Counted from the first letter of the stretch, positions 1 to 12,686 are shown. The stretch is 64,000 nucleotides of DNA from Branchiostoma floridae (GCF_000003815.2 NC_049997.1:9598167-9662166), one strand, 5' to 3'. Numbers and translations: made by a program. Notes: generated by a model from the sequence alone, not told the origin.

Positions 1-53
1 TGTCGATATTATCAGATGAAATGAAGAAAATAAATGCAGAACTCCAAACTCAC

Positions 54-74
54 CCTTTCGTTTGTCGCCGCCAT
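54..74 (-). CDS. Possible first coding exon of a gene leaving the window
   Basis: On the minus strand an ATG in strong Kozak context (AAAATGG) opens seven codons, MAATNER, and runs straight into a consensus donor (AGG|GTGAGT) at position 53. A short MAA-type first exon followed by a strong donor is common in animal genes. The rest of the gene would lie left of position 1, so its identity cannot be told. The exon is too short to exclude chance. Confidence 0.4.
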
Positions 75-110
75 TTTGAACGTTTAGGGAGTTACGTCAT
101 CAACATGTGA
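75..110 (-). promoter_or_regulatory. CRE/ATF-like site upstream of the left-edge exon
   Basis: About 20 bases upstream of the candidate ATG the minus strand carries TGACGTAA (plus strand 92-99), a CRE/ATF-like core, in a locally CpG-containing stretch. This fits a promoter-proximal element of the left-edge gene. It is a single short motif match. Confidence 0.3.
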
Positions 111-1431
111 GGCAACATCATCGGGCTAGTTCATTATTTTCTAAAGGGGTTTACTTTTACAGATTGAGTTATGCAAACCATGTTTTTATGCAGTTTAACA
201 CATTTGAATACAAATTAAGTATCATCAGTTATCATATAGCTTGATACAAAAGATTTTTTTATTTTAGTATGATGTGTTTATATAATTTAGTGACACCCCC
301 TAGTCACAGTGAGATCATCTTTTGACTGCTGTTGTGACCCCCAAGATTCGATTCACTACGTCTAATTTAAAACGCAATTACGTGATCAAAATACAGTACA
401 ATTCACTAATATAACATAAATTCTAGTGCATAAAATATCATAAGCATTTTATTGTCTAAATGTGGATTCTTGATTGCAATTATAGCCATATATTGTTGTT
501 AAGATTCTACTCGTATCGGGCTTCCAATCAGAAACTATGCTTACGTCCAGCTAATCAATATCAAAACACTGAGGCCAGGCTAGAAGCGGGAACGTGCCTG
601 CAGTAAGGCACACAAGGTATGTTTTCTCGTTTTTCTGCAATTTCTATCCACCAGTTTGACGTTTTAATGGATTATTGTGATGCAGAAGACTGAAATGAAG
701 CTGTCTATGTCCCCTAGTCCTGTTTCAGATCGCTATAACTTGTGTTTACACTAAGGACGTGTACTGTTATGTTTGCATGTTTGTCTTTGGCTGACTAAAT
801 GTGTACATTTCGTCAACAAATCACATATAAATTGTCCACATTTGGAGTGGCATGAGTCAATTAAACTTCAGTTGTAGTTGGAAGATAAACAGTAAGCGGG
901 GTAACAGTTGGAACTTGAAAATACCACAACATCTGGAATTGATTTAATGGGGTCTTCTAGCCAGATCAACTTTAACTTGACTTTAGAAAAAAGGGTTGGG
1001 TTGCATGATGACATCATATGTTTTTGGCCATGTGCCCATCTTGGCTGCAGTACAAAGCTTTGAATGTTATATAAAGAACACATTTTAAAGTTCTATATGG
1101 TATTTTTATTCTATCCCCAAGGAGGTTAAAAACCTTCTTGGTATTCCACAGTTCCTAGTTTATTTTCCTTGCTCTTATTAAGTCTTAGTTCCAAACAGAT
1201 ACGGTTTTGTAACTTCCCCTGTGGGTTCTCTAACCATTGACACACACACAAAAATTGCCACCAAAAAGACCAGCAAAAGTGGGCCAAACCTGCACATCCA
1301 CTTGTATTGACCGATCAATTTGTTTGATTACATCTATTGTTATACACTAGACATTGGACCATGATAACTTACATCAAATATTTGGTGTCTTGGTAAATGA
1401 TTAAAATCATGTTAAGCCGTGCATTTCTCAT

Positions 1432-1642
1432 TACTGTGAATGCAGAAACATTCACGGTGGTTTAATGTTCACCGTTTCGTGGTGGCCGCTTCACTGCAAA
1501 CTTATAACCACCGGGAACATTTTTCTATTATGGTATTAGACTGCAGTCTATGGTGTTACCGTGAACTTAAAACCACCGCGAAAAGTCCTTTTTCCCGCTA
1601 CCGCGAAATTAAATCCCCGCGAACTTAAATGCATTTACAGTA
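1432..1642. repeat. MITE-like palindrome, TACTGTAAATGCA family, copy 1
   Basis: The element begins TACTGTGAATGCAGAAA and ends TGCATTTACAGTA, so its ends are inverted repeats. The interior has paired blocks of the form TTCGCGGTGG and CCACCGCGAA around a TATGGTATTAGACTGCAG core. Related copies lie at 2771, 7928, 14042, 16222, 21433 and 54313. Confidence 0.8.
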
Positions 1643-2770
1643 CTTGCCATTGATAATATTTTGCCTAACACCACTATTTCTTGGACCACGTTCAAATTAT
1701 CAGAAGCAGTCACCTGTAAAGAAATTGTAACGAGAAAATATAATTATCTCCACAAATATTCATCTGCTATCTACTGACAAGGAATTCACGTGGGAGTGCA
1801 TTATAGTAAAAATACAGCTCATTTCAAAGTCTAATGAGATGTTGTGTGCTTGACTGATGAACTGTAATACTAGTCATTTTAATGAAAGATGGACAGCAAT
1901 GCCTAATGATATGTATGCAAAGGAATGGTATGTTCTTTTTGTGACAGTATGGCTTCAATCAGTTTACATTCATGTAACATTATCTAGATTAGAATTTTGC
2001 AACTGGTATTTCATTTGTTGTTCTATTTTACAAAATTCATCACGTAGGGGCTAGTACTAGTAAAAAAATTGGCTTAGGAGATTATTTCATATTTTCTGTA
2101 TACATAGGAATTCACAACGACTTTCTTGCTCTCTTTTTAGCCAATCATATTTCCAGCTTGCAAAAGGTTCAGTTGGAAATTAGGAATTTATCTACATGCT
2201 AGTATGTTAATATACTGAAAAGGTACTCGCAAACTAATCCTATTTGCCGAATGTCCGTTTTATGTCCTTCATTCCATCAGCAGAGCGCGAGACACTCAGG
2301 TGTCTCTAATAATAACCTCCCTGCCCTCAGGGCCTGCCCCTTAAATCACCCGGACAGCGGACCCACAAAAGGTGTTCTGGCATGTCTGAGCAATTACGTA
2401 AGGACTCTTGTAAGGCTTAAGAACGGGAGGACAACGCTCTTTTGATGACGACAACAAGGCTTAGGCGATAATTATAGAGCGTAGTTCCTGTCCAGTCACA
2501 ACAATTAAGGTCTGAAGCGGGACATGAAAATTAGGTGGTAGGGTGGTCACCACTGTATCTGCCATCATGGGTAATTGGATCACATGTCGTTATAGGAAAT
2601 GGTCCTGAATAAAACAAAGGGTCTGAGCTTAGAGGTCTAAAATAGAGTATCTGTAATGGTAATTTTATGTACAGTAATGTTATATCAGGTTTAAGTACAG
2701 CTTTTTGGAAAAATAGAACTTGGAGAAAAAATTCCTAGCATTAGATAAACCTCTTTCTGTGCATTAAGTA

Positions 2771-2937
2771 ATGTATTTAAGTTTTCAAGGATTTACTTTC
2801 GCGATTCAGGGAAAATGGAGTGGTCGCTGTGGTTTAAGTTCGCAGTAGCACCATAGACTGTAGTCACATACTGTAACGGAAAAATTTTCTCTCAACCACG
2901 AAAGAAATACCACTGCAAAGTAAATGCATTTACAGCA
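2771..2937. repeat. MITE-like palindrome, TACTGTAAATGCA family, diverged copy
   Basis: A degenerate member. It keeps the GTTCGCAGTAGCACCAT core and the AAATGCATTTACAG end but has lost a clean left end. Confidence 0.65.
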
Positions 2938-3103
2938 TTAGATCAGAATCCTGGTTGAAGATATGATTTTCAACATGTATCAGGCGTATCAGAAGTATAT
3001 CTATTTGAAGGTTATAAGATACTCCTAGATTATCGCTGGATGATGTAATAAATTGAACAAAACAGTGTAGTTGGCATTTACATATTAAAAAGACGCATAA
3101 ATC

Positions 3104-3334
3104 TTGCCAAACATTAACAGCAGCAAAATGATATTCAGTAACATGATAACAGAAAAATCTCAAGGGGACGATGTCATTTGTGCAGCAGTTTCCAGCATAA
3201 GGGCCATGCATGCAGCTGCATATTGTTGCATATTTAACATCTCTGACCAAAACAGTGCAGACAAATTAGTCTGGGAGCTACTGACTATTATTCATTCCTT
3301 CTCAGAGACTGGTGCTGTTCAGTTGAACGTTTTG
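3104..3334 (+). other. Unidentified open stretch ending at a donor site
   Basis: A plus-strand frame stays open for about 77 codons with unremarkable amino-acid composition and ends at TTTTG|GTAAGT, a good splice donor. It has an AG upstream (TTAACAG, 3113-3119) but no strong polypyrimidine tract, and I recognise no protein family. It could be an exon of an unseen gene or chance. Confidence 0.2.
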
Positions 3335-5510
3335 GTAAGTCTCATTTTTTTCCCTTACATTTTTGTTGGAAGTCATGCTACAGAACAATTTCTATCTGTA
3401 CCAAGTTGAACACAGATGATCTTTCAAGCTGATATTCAGATGTATTTTATCTACCTTACATGCTTCATGTCATAGTACCAGTTATCTATGTTTACTGGTA
3501 GTATTTATTTTAGTTGTTTTGAAAAATCATTCTTTTTCAAGGAAAGTTACTGCTTAGATTTACCGATATTCATTTTGAATATATCTGATGCATGATGGAG
3601 AATTGAAATGTACCATACATAGGTTGGGTTAAGTCTTACCTCATTGTAAAATGTACAATTTGCCCTATCTATACATTTACTCATAACACTGAAACAAGAC
3701 AGCCTAATTATCTTTTGTATCAGAATATTTATTTATACAAAACACCATACACTGCAGTATTTGTAATGATGAAGGCCATAAAAGCAATCAACCAGCTTTT
3801 GATTATAGTTTTATTTTCATTGCGCAGTATACTAGTAGTAGTATGTGTACATGTAGCTATAATAATCCTTTATCTACAAATGTATGACCTAGCAATCATA
3901 CTGTAAAATCTTAGTTATTAATATCAATTGTAGGACTATAGAAAATCAAAATCCCTTTATGGGGCTTGAAATAGCACCTGCATTCGTATATGTGATTATA
4001 TTATATTACTAACATATACAAATACAGGCGCTATCATTTAGCACTGGAAGAATTGGAGTTGTACAGGTATTCCTGAGGTCTGTCTTCGGCTAACCCATTC
4101 TGGTCCCTGCAAACTCTTGATTTTCTTCCTAGCTCAAAATCTAAGTGTCTCAACCTTGAACCTAGAAAAAGAACACCCTTCATATTGAATAGACTAGTCC
4201 AGTTTTTGATTGACAGGTTCTAAGCACCATGAAATGTCTGGTAAGCCACCTGACCCTCCCTCCATTCCATCACCATGGTAACCGGATCCAGCTGTCATCA
4301 CCATAGAGGGGGTTTGGCAAAATTGATGGTATCAGGACCCAGATCAAATGACACATGGTGGATCTGACAAGCATAAGTGCAATGGGAACTCTAGCTTTTC
4401 CCAGTGGTATGAAATATGCTGGGGCAGTTTATCATGATATTGTTTTGCCTTTGGTTGCTTTTATCCCCATCTCCACTCAGTACCTCTGTTCTGCTTGCTG
4501 GCCATATCAAACACTGGCAAGAAAAATATCACATCACAACTTTTAACCTGTATTGCTCACTCAATGAAAAGAGCTACATTTGTAAACGTACAGTACAAAT
4601 GCTGCTTGCTAGCCATGTAAATTAACAGTGGATGGAAATTACTTGACAATGTGTTCTCTAAGAAAAAGAGCAATGTTAAAGATATCGGATAAGACTAAGA
4701 GTATAGCATAAATTGGACCCTGCTCTTGATGCATCCATTATACAGTTAGAGTCCTATTGATCACATTTCCTTACAACGTAATCAAGTCCATCTATTGGTA
4801 CAGACATGAAGCTATCCATGATAACATCTAGGCTTTAAAAGCCTTGTCTGCATCCACACTTAGCTTCCTGGTCCCTGTCCAAGTTTACTGAACAGGTACT
4901 GGCTCAGGACTGTGGTACTTGACAAGGCTACCAAGAACAGAAAATATGTATGCATACCAGACTGTCTGACTCCAACTACGTAACTAAAACACAGAGTAGG
5001 AAAGGCAACTGTTTCTCTGTTTCTGAAAGATTAATAAAGAATTTCAAGATACTTTTAATTTCTGTAATCTTCAGGCCTTTATCTAAGCAGATGATGAAGT
5101 GGAAAATTCCCAAAATTGGGGTGGAAAACTCACATGTCAGAAAACTTAACTATTTTCCTCCCCAACTGCTGCTTGGAGATTACTATTTCTGTAGGATATA
5201 AATCCTAAATATAGTAAATGTATAATAGGCCTTGTGATTTAATGAAAAGATACTTAGAAATGCCAGCAGTGGTGACAGCCTACCCTGTATTTAAATTGTA
5301 CATGTATATGCTGCTACATGTATGGCATAGGCTATGGTAGTGTACGTTTTTTAGGAAGGGCACAGAGCCAACAGGTTAACATCACTCCATTAAGCTAATG
5401 GACATTTTCAGCCAACCTTACTCCAGGAGAATCAGTCATTGCCATTTCTGTGGTGGGATTACCATACCAGGGTCCAGCACTGCAATAAATCTAATGGGAG
5501 ACCATGAACC

Positions 5511-5826
5511 AGTGATTAAAGTACCAGTGTTCCCAGCAGTCTTACTGAGGGATGACTGCAGTGTGAAAGCTGATACCACAGTTTGACCTCTCCATATAGG
5601 AAAGCATGTTAAAATACACTGAAACAAGGCTTCAGAAAAGTACTAACTCCAATCTCAATCTTTGAAATTTTTCTCCACCAGTCACAAGGGTCATCTTTAT
5701 AACCACTAAAAGAAAACAGGGTTGATCTGCTCAAACTCCGAGGAATCCTTGCTCTATGAAAGAAACCTGATTAAAGTGCCAGTGCTCTGGCTGTCTTACT
5801 GAGTGATAACTGCGGTGTGAAAATTA
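5511..5826 (+). repeat. Two diverged copies of an interspersed repeat
   Basis: GTGATTAAAGTACCAGTG through GATGACTGCAGTGTGAAA (5511-5564) recurs in diverged form at 5769-5822. A third relative lies at 31349-31409, just inside the possible antisense transcript of intron 19. The family is not one I can name. Confidence 0.55.
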
Positions 5827-5884
5827 GCCTCCATGGCACTGGCAGACTTGGAGTGGAGCTGGCTTTTATTTAAGGAGGCCTGAT

Positions 5885-6053
5885 GCTGGTTTGTGATTTT
5901 CAACGTTGGCTAGGTTCTCTTATGTCGGGAAAGGGAGTTTGCCATGGTGTCTCAAGATGGGGTAAACTCCCGTCCTTGGCAAACTCCCTTTCCCCGCAAA
6001 CTCCCTTTCCCGGCATAAGAGAACCTAGCCAACGTTGAAAATTGCGAACCAGC
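5885..6053. repeat. Hairpin MITE-like element
   Basis: The left arm (GCTGGTTTGTGATTTTCAAC...) is the near-perfect inverse of the right arm ending in AACCAGC. The arms are roughly 60-70 bp and contain repeated AAACTCCCTTTCCC blocks. No coding capacity. Confidence 0.8.
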
Positions 6054-7927
6054 AACCCCTAAAATAAAAGCAAGCCCTGCTCAAAGTCTGCGACGCAGGC
6101 TATGTGTGAAAGATGTTGGAAAAATGTACCCGCACGAGTTCAATTTTACGCAAACTAACCTGGATATGCAGGTAGTATTTCTAATAGCCCTGAGTTTACT
6201 GTTACAGTAACAGTTACATTTTATCAATCAACTGCTGACAACAATGCCGGCTTTTATGAATGGAATACATTGCCCCCTGGTGCCTGTATGAAATTAAAGC
6301 AAGGGTAAGGAAGGTGAAACATTAGGGCATGATAATATCAGTCTATATGCAGCAACATGTACTACACAATGTACTATAACACAATTCTAGTCACATACAT
6401 TTTGTATATCCCTCACACTGAAAAAAATGTGTCTTAAGAGATCTCCAATTAATGTACAAGACATTCATTCTATGCATTTCACTACATATTTTGAGACAGT
6501 CATTATCAAATGATAAGATTGAAGCATATATCTTCTAGACGTGGCATGAATATAGGCACTCTATAGGTAGGAAATCTCAGTAAGTTTTTATTCTAGATTA
6601 ACTCAAGGACGTTATATATATATATAAAGTCATTGATTAACTGGAAGGCAAAATTCCCAGTCAACTGAATTTTTCTTTTTCATTTCACTTTATTCAGTCA
6701 ACCAGAACTGAATCAAGGAAAGCAATTTAACATTGTCTGGTGATGCAGAAAACAACCCAAAATGGGCATCCCTTTACAACAAGCCCCAAACTAGACCTCT
6801 GGTTCATTAGCATTCCGGTCATGCTACACAAATTTGCTGCTCACTTTAGTCTGCTTCCGTGCATTACGCCTGGAATGCAACAGTTAGCCTGGCTGGAAAA
6901 CGTGAGTTCTTTTTTTCTCATTTCCATCTCAGACGGTAGAATCATACGGAAATCAGGTCCTAATCCATAAACGAGGATAGCGAGAAATTCTGTTATTAGG
7001 TAAACATGCATGCATAATTGTGCGACAAATCTTATGTTCTTTTTGTAGGTCAGACATAGAATCTGATGCAAAATTGGTAACGTTAGATGGTGCATTTGAT
7101 GTCTGTTTGTAATTTTGACTCAGACATTTGTCCTTTGTTGCCTTTTTCATGTTTTAATGTGAGAATTATCTTATGCTACTGAATGTGGTGTCAGTAATTG
7201 AGTAATCAATCTATCTTTATATTCATTCAATCAACATCAATATTTTGCATAAGAAAGTGTTGTGCATTAGAAAGTAGAATGTATGTGAAGAAATCTCATG
7301 AAAAATCATGGGGGAAGGCTCTTGACTGAAATATCATTATCACCCATTTGGTGCTCAATGACATGATTAATGATTTGATCATGAATATCAGTAATCCATA
7401 CATCGTGTAATTATGATGACAATAACAATATTTGTAGTACATGTAGTGTGCACAGTCAAGTGGATAGTGATCCTACATCAAGACCAAGAAGTCGTGAGTT
7501 TTAATCCCAGCTAGGTCACTCAACCGACATGCACGCTACTGGAAAAGGTTGCAGTCCTCAGGACAGGACTGTTTTTAACTGTGGTCCACTGTTTCTTTAC
7601 ATGCTTGTCGAAAAAGAGCTTGTAGGTCAATTTCCCCAGTACAAATAAGCTGTAAATACTGTACATAGCATGTCTTCTTGTCTGTTCATTGCCTTTCTCT
7701 GCACAAACAAACACTCAGGATGACTGTCTAACTTTTGGATGGGGCTAAAAATGCTTCATTTGAGGTATAGGATTTTATATTTGTGATGATCATGATTAAC
7801 TATAATTGATTGAAAAAAAAAAGTTTTTTACCAAGTACATGTATGAAGCATTATGTACATTGTATAGCCTTACTGGGGTTGCAGTTTTATCAGTCAAGTA
7901 AACTGATAATCAATATCCATTCCCAGA

Positions 7928-8139
7928 TACTGTAAATGCAGAAACGTTCGCGGTGGATTGATGTTCGTGGTTTTTGCGGTGACCACTTCACCGCAAACTT
8001 AAAACCACCGCAAACATTTTTCTATTATGGTATTAGACTGCTGTCTATGGTGTTACCGCAAAATTAAAACCACCGCGAAAAGTCATTTTTCCTGCTACCG
8101 CGAAATTAAATCCCTGTGAACTTAGATGCATTTACAGTA
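7928..8139. repeat. MITE-like palindrome, TACTGTAAATGCA family, full copy
   Basis: A full-length copy with both ends (TACTGTAAATGCAG and TGCATTTACAGTA) and both TTCGCGGTGG / ACCGCGAAA blocks. Confidence 0.85.
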
Positions 8140-8287
8140 GTCAAGGGTGTATGTTAATGTGCCTCTCTTGGGCAACACAACAACCCTTCTGGAAAGGCAG
8201 AGTGCCAGTTGTGGGCAAGAGTCACTGCTAAGGTCAAGTATCTGGTTACTGGTGCAGTTTCAGGGATTGGTCTTAAAGTAACGTTCT

Positions 8288-8612
8288 CTGCATCTGGCAA
8301 TGGGTATGTTTACCAGTTATAAATTCTCTCAAGAAGTCCATTATTGCTCTTCTGTACATAGTGCAACAAAATAGCAATTCTGAGTCACTTAATGTAACCC
8401 TTTGATTTAAAAGGAGATACATCTTCCTGCATAACAGGCATAATACAGGGATTTGTGTTTTCAGTACAGGGGTCTGGTAATGGGTATGTTTATCGCTATA
8501 TCTCCATAACTTAATTTCCGTGATTGCTCTTCTGTATACAGTGCAACAAAACACGCATTCACAGTCATGTATTGTGACCCCGTTAAAGAAGATACATCTC
8601 TCATAACAGGTA
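8288..8612 (+). repeat. Two-copy tandem repeat of about 180 bp
   Basis: The sequence around AATGGGTATGTTTA, TTGCTCTTCTGTA and AGTGCAACAAAA occurs twice in the same order (from about 8288 and from about 8468), ending in AGATACATC...ATAACAGG both times. No open frame is shared by both units. Confidence 0.75.
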
Positions 8613-9004
8613 AATTATAAGTACAGATTTTAGATGCATTGCACGCATGTACATTTACATCGCAAGGAAGTCTGCCCTTGCCCTTTTAGTGAATGATTTG
8701 CTCTTAAGCAAAGTCCAAGTGCGGCCAACTTACAATTGAATGAATTTGAAGGCCTTGACAATGAAATCTTGAACATGCTTACAAAGTAATATAGCTCTCC
8801 TTGAGCTCTAGGGTTGGATTTTTGCCAAAGATTTGTTGGAGCGTTTTTTAGTTCAGCTGGCATGTATCAGTACTAGTAAAGGTTGTTGGTTCACATGAAT
8901 TAAGCTTGGCAGCATAAATTGTTGATAATTAGGCCAAATTTACATTAAAGATCAATTTCTTTATCTCTTTTTGAAAGGGTGGTTACAATTTACAGGTGTC
9001 TTCT

Positions 9005-9007
9005 GTG

Positions 9008-9073
<66 letters not shown>

Positions 9074-9075
9074 TG
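9005..9075. repeat. TG dinucleotide microsatellite
   Basis: An almost pure TG run with a few TT or TA interruptions. Confidence 0.95.
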
Positions 9076-9750
9076 TGCTCAAATGGCAGTAAAACTCATT
9101 TAGTCACTAACTTATTTATTTATGTATGTAAGAAAATAAATAACACAACATTTATGTTTTGGCCATTTCTTTAATTTGTTTTACCTTGACTTGTCACTGA
9201 ATCAGTTCTCCCTCCTTCCTTGTTAGTGGTTTACCCCTATCGTCATTCATCCAACCCCTCCCCAAAATCTCAATGGTGTGTCCCTTGAATGTCTTAACTT
9301 AAGTTTTTCCTCCATATATCTTCATCCCTGGTAATTGCCAGCTCATTTTACAGATATAACCATAACTAAATCCATATCCATCGGAGGGAAAGAATATGTA
9401 TATATAACCACGTTGGCAAAGCCATTTTTATCCATTCCATGCCAGTACCGATATATCAGCAACTGCACACATATCCATCCATATTTGTATATACCACCCT
9501 GTTATCTGATTGAAGAAATTGCCATTGAGGTGAAAATGTGAAGAATATTGGCAGTGTTTATGATTATTCATGTGTTAAATGGAGAAATTTCATGGTGACA
9601 TAGCCCCCTGCCCTTGTCGCACTATTGACTTTCATCAGGCATGAAGTGCTGCTGCTGCATAATGGTGAACTTGGCCTTCCTCCAAAGTGAAACATCTCTC
9701 ATCTCCCGTGGGTGTTGCAATAGTGCCACTTGTGGAATATGGATTTGTCC

Positions 9751-9821
9751 CGCCGTATTATAGCTCCAAACAGAAGAGTCTCGGGGAGCTATAATACGGC
9801 TGGATACCAGGATAGATTGGG
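9751..9821. mobile_element. Short MITE, GCCGTATTATAGCTCC family
   Basis: Inverted ends GCCGTATTATAGCTCC and GGAGCTATAATACGGC surround a core of about 30 bp. The copy interrupts a repeat whose intact version is at 10972, so the insertion can be read directly. Imperfect 9-10 bp flanking duplications are visible. Relatives lie at 11928 and around the nested element at 56695. Confidence 0.75.
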
Positions 9822-9954
9822 AGGTGTTCATCTTCAGACTGAGGATAACTGAAGAAAGGATTACCATCATTATAACTTATAAGCATGCGGTAGCTTAAAC
9901 AAAGATGTTCATAATGATACATGTTATGCAAATTATAATGATAAATGAGGAGAT

Positions 9955-10905
9955 TGTATAATGACAATGACAATGAAGTTTATTGCATATTCATGCCCTC
10001 CTAGGGCTAAATGCAGTAAGTCGCATACAAAGAGTCTGATAAGTAAGCTATTCTATGTTCTACTTACGACTATATTTCTACATGCTTCCTCCCTCTTCTT
10101 AAAACATGTGAAGACGAACTTACAGAGTTCTTCTATCAAATCATAGTTAACTGATGACATTATATATTTGAAAAAGTCTTCTTTTGTTAGTTGTGCATAT
10201 TTCTGTTTTGCAAGCGTAGTACTATTAACAAAGGTATTGCGTATATCTTTATACAGTGAGCATTCCAGAAGAAAGTGCGCTTCATCTTCTATATACCTAT
10301 AGCTCTTATCACAAAACATACATAATCTATCATTTGGAGGAGTGCGGGTGTATCTACCGGCTTCAATTTGTAGAGGATGATCGCTGATCCTTAGTTTAGT
10401 CATGGCTCGGCGATAGCTAAAATTTGTTATATCGAGGTATTTTTCTCTTTCATATGTATACTTGAATTTTCTGTAGGTTCTTAATATATTCCCTTGGTTT
10501 TCTTTAATACCAGGGGAGTTAATTTCTGAGTAAAAGTTTTGAAGAAAGGTGTCTTCCAGTCTTTGTTTTATTTCAGCCTGAGCCAACGATGTGTTGTGAT
10601 CACTGTTAAGCAATAGGTACGCAAACCCTGACTCCTCCAGGATTTTACTAACATTGGATAGCCAACATGGTAGCTTACGTCTGTGCAAGTCCTGTTGTAC
10701 AAGGAAGGCTTCAAATTGTAGGCTATTTGTTGGAACTTCTTTAACTAATCTTTTGTAATATGAATATAATCTAGTATATACTTCAATCCACAGGGGATAC
10801 CTGCCCAATTCTGCTCTTGTTGCTAGATTACTCGAGTTTTTTCTTACACCTAATATAATACCAATGTTTTTCATAACTGGACCTCAATAAATGTAACACA
10901 TAATA
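9955..10905 (-). mobile_element. Non-LTR retrotransposon (LINE), 3' fragment
   Basis: A 273-codon frame on the minus strand (10053-10874) resembles the region after the reverse transcriptase domain of LINE polyproteins. It has an ELGRYPLWIEVYTRLYSYYK-like block and then a zinc-finger-like CMFC...HFLLEC motif (residues about 185-205), a family hallmark. No reverse transcriptase catalytic block is present, and an in-frame stop precedes the ATG, so this is a 5'-truncated copy. Its 3' end (low coordinates) has AATAAA followed by short CATTGT tandem repeats, typical of some LINE tails. The family assignment within LINEs is uncertain. Confidence 0.75.
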
Positions 10906-11328
10906 TGATTTATGATTAATTCTCTATGCTGACTTGATAGCTACAACTAGTACAAGAGAAAAAACATAGAACTTGGCCTTCCTCCAAAGTGAAACATCTC
11001 TCCATCTCCTGTGGGTGTTGCAATAGTGCCACTTGTGGAATTTGGATTGGGAGGTGTTCATCAACTCTCTCTGCATTTCATTGAACCTTGATCTTGATCA
11101 GATCTTACATTCTTGATTCGTACCTCAAGGATGATATGTAGTAAACACGGGTCCCAGAGCTGATTTTAACGATTTATCATACACCTCGTGCAGGCGCCTG
11201 AATACGAAGATGGTTGAGATGAAATTTTGTTACCACTTTGAAATTAGGTTTCATTTTATAGAAATGATTTAAGCGATATCCTTGACAACCAAAAATACAC
11301 ATGTATTTCTTGCAAAATCATTTTGTAA

Positions 11329-11552
11329 GGATGTCCCTGTAGCTCAACTGGTAGCAACCTCAAGGTTCAATCCAGGGTATACATAAGGTTGGGCTGCACC
11401 TGTTTTTTGAGGTTTGTGAACTGGAAATTCCATGTTTGAAGTCAGGACCTAGGTGCCCTGTGCTTGATTAATAGTAAGGGCTAGCAGCCCCTCACTGTAA
11501 AATTATACCCGGCTACTGAAACAACAAGGAAATGTACTGCCCTATGTGCCAC
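11329..11552 (+). mobile_element. tRNA-derived SINE
   Basis: The head carries a tRNA-type A box (TAGCTCAACTGGTAGCAAC) and B box (GGTTCAATCC), followed by a body ending in CTGCCCTATGTGCCACTT. A second copy, interrupted by another element, is at 51562-52178. A further tail fragment sits at about 11620-11698. Confidence 0.75.
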
Positions 11553-11721
11553 TTCTTAAAAGATAAAGGCAGTGTCTGCAAAGGACCAAGCAAAAAGCTT
11601 CTTGTTTCTTGGTCGTGCCAAGAGAACCCTCCTTGTAAAAATATACCCTGCTACAGAAACAGCATGGAAACGCACTAGTACCCTACGAGCCACTTAACTT
11701 CTTACTGAACAAAAAGTTGTG

Positions 11722-12062
11722 TTGTTCCTTTGTCATGCCAAGAAGACTGTAGGACATGCTATGATTGTGAAATGTTCCGCCATGTTGGAAACCACCTTAT
11801 CAAGTCTGCATAGGGTTTTAAAAGCACTGTAAGGGACTGAATGAAAAGCAAGTTGCATCGTTCCTTTGTCGTGCCAAGAAGACCGTAGGACATGCTATGA
11901 TTGTGAAATGTTCTGCCATGTTAGCTTGTTATCCAGCCGCATTATAGCTTCCAAGTCTCTTCTAGATCTGTCCTCTGAGCAAAGGATAGAAGAGACTCTG
12001 GAGCTATGATACGGCTGGATACTGAGGATACTGCCATGTTGGAAACCATCTTATCAAGTCTG
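11722..12062 (+). repeat. Tandem duplication split by a MITE
   Basis: CCTTTGTCATGCCAAGAAGA through GCCATGTTGGAAACC occurs at about 11727-11795 and again at about 11864-12045. The second copy is interrupted by the MITE at 11928-12025, with CTGCCATGTT on both sides of the insert. Confidence 0.7.
11928..12025. mobile_element. Short MITE, GCCGTATTATAGCTCC family
   Basis: Ends TTATCCAGCCGCATTATAGC and GCTATGATACGGCTGGATA are inverted repeats. The insert is flanked by TGCCATGTT on both sides, a 9-10 bp target duplication. Confidence 0.75.
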
Positions 12063-12686
12063 CTGTCTCATCAAAGTCTGCCCTGAGGTTCAGGCTTCCC
12101 TCTTAAGTCCCGCCTGCTCTTGCTTTACAGAATACAAATCCACATGGGGGACATGAAGACAAGTGTAGCAGGGAGTTAATCTAATCATACCAGAGGACCT
12201 GGGCTGGAGCAAATCCTTGATTACATTCTGGATTGGCGACTCAGACTAATAAGACAGGAGGCCTCGGGCAGAGTGAAGGGACTGTACGAGCCAGACCGTC
12301 ACAGCAGCACACTGGGAAGGTAAGGTGTGTCTTTGTCTTCTTCTGGAATAGCGTTTCCACAAGATAAAGGTTTTTGCATCTTTTGATGTCCTCATTTTTC
12401 CTATTGGCCTCCAAGGGGTGTCCAGTACATTTCGTCATAATGTCAACATTCAATAGGACAAATCCAAGGGACCAACCTAAACTGGCCCTATTGCCAGGTG
12501 GCTGCTATGCTCAGGTGACCACTAACACGGGTTTAACTGCACTTGCTTAGAATAATCAAAACTATGTTTTGCTTCTTGTCTTCAGGAAGGGTGTTACAAT
12601 GTTTCAAAGCCAGGGATGAAGCCGGTTTTCCCTGCACGGGCTGACAGAAGGATGGTGGCATCGTACCCCAACAGATAGCCGTCGTC

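Larger units (their letters stand above)
9668..11062 (+). repeat. Direct repeats bracketing a LINE fragment
   Basis: AACTTGGCCTTCCTCCAAAG through ATTGGGAGGTGTTCATC is present at 9668-9836 and again at 10972-11062. The first copy is split by a small inverted-repeat element. The LINE fragment lies between them. Confidence 0.75.
75..12686. other. Intergenic stretch with repeats only
   Basis: No convincing gene is seen between the left-edge exon and the RSKR start. The stretch holds palindromic MITE copies, a hairpin element at 5885-6053, a tandem pair at 8288-8612, a TG microsatellite, a LINE 3' fragment, a tRNA-like SINE and several low-complexity AT-rich runs. Two spots (2240-2480 and 3104-3334) have gene-like composition but no recognisable product. 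Confidence 0.6.

Noticed and set aside
8971-9174. Small ORF over the TG repeat
   Set aside because: Its Cys/Val run is only the translation of the microsatellite.
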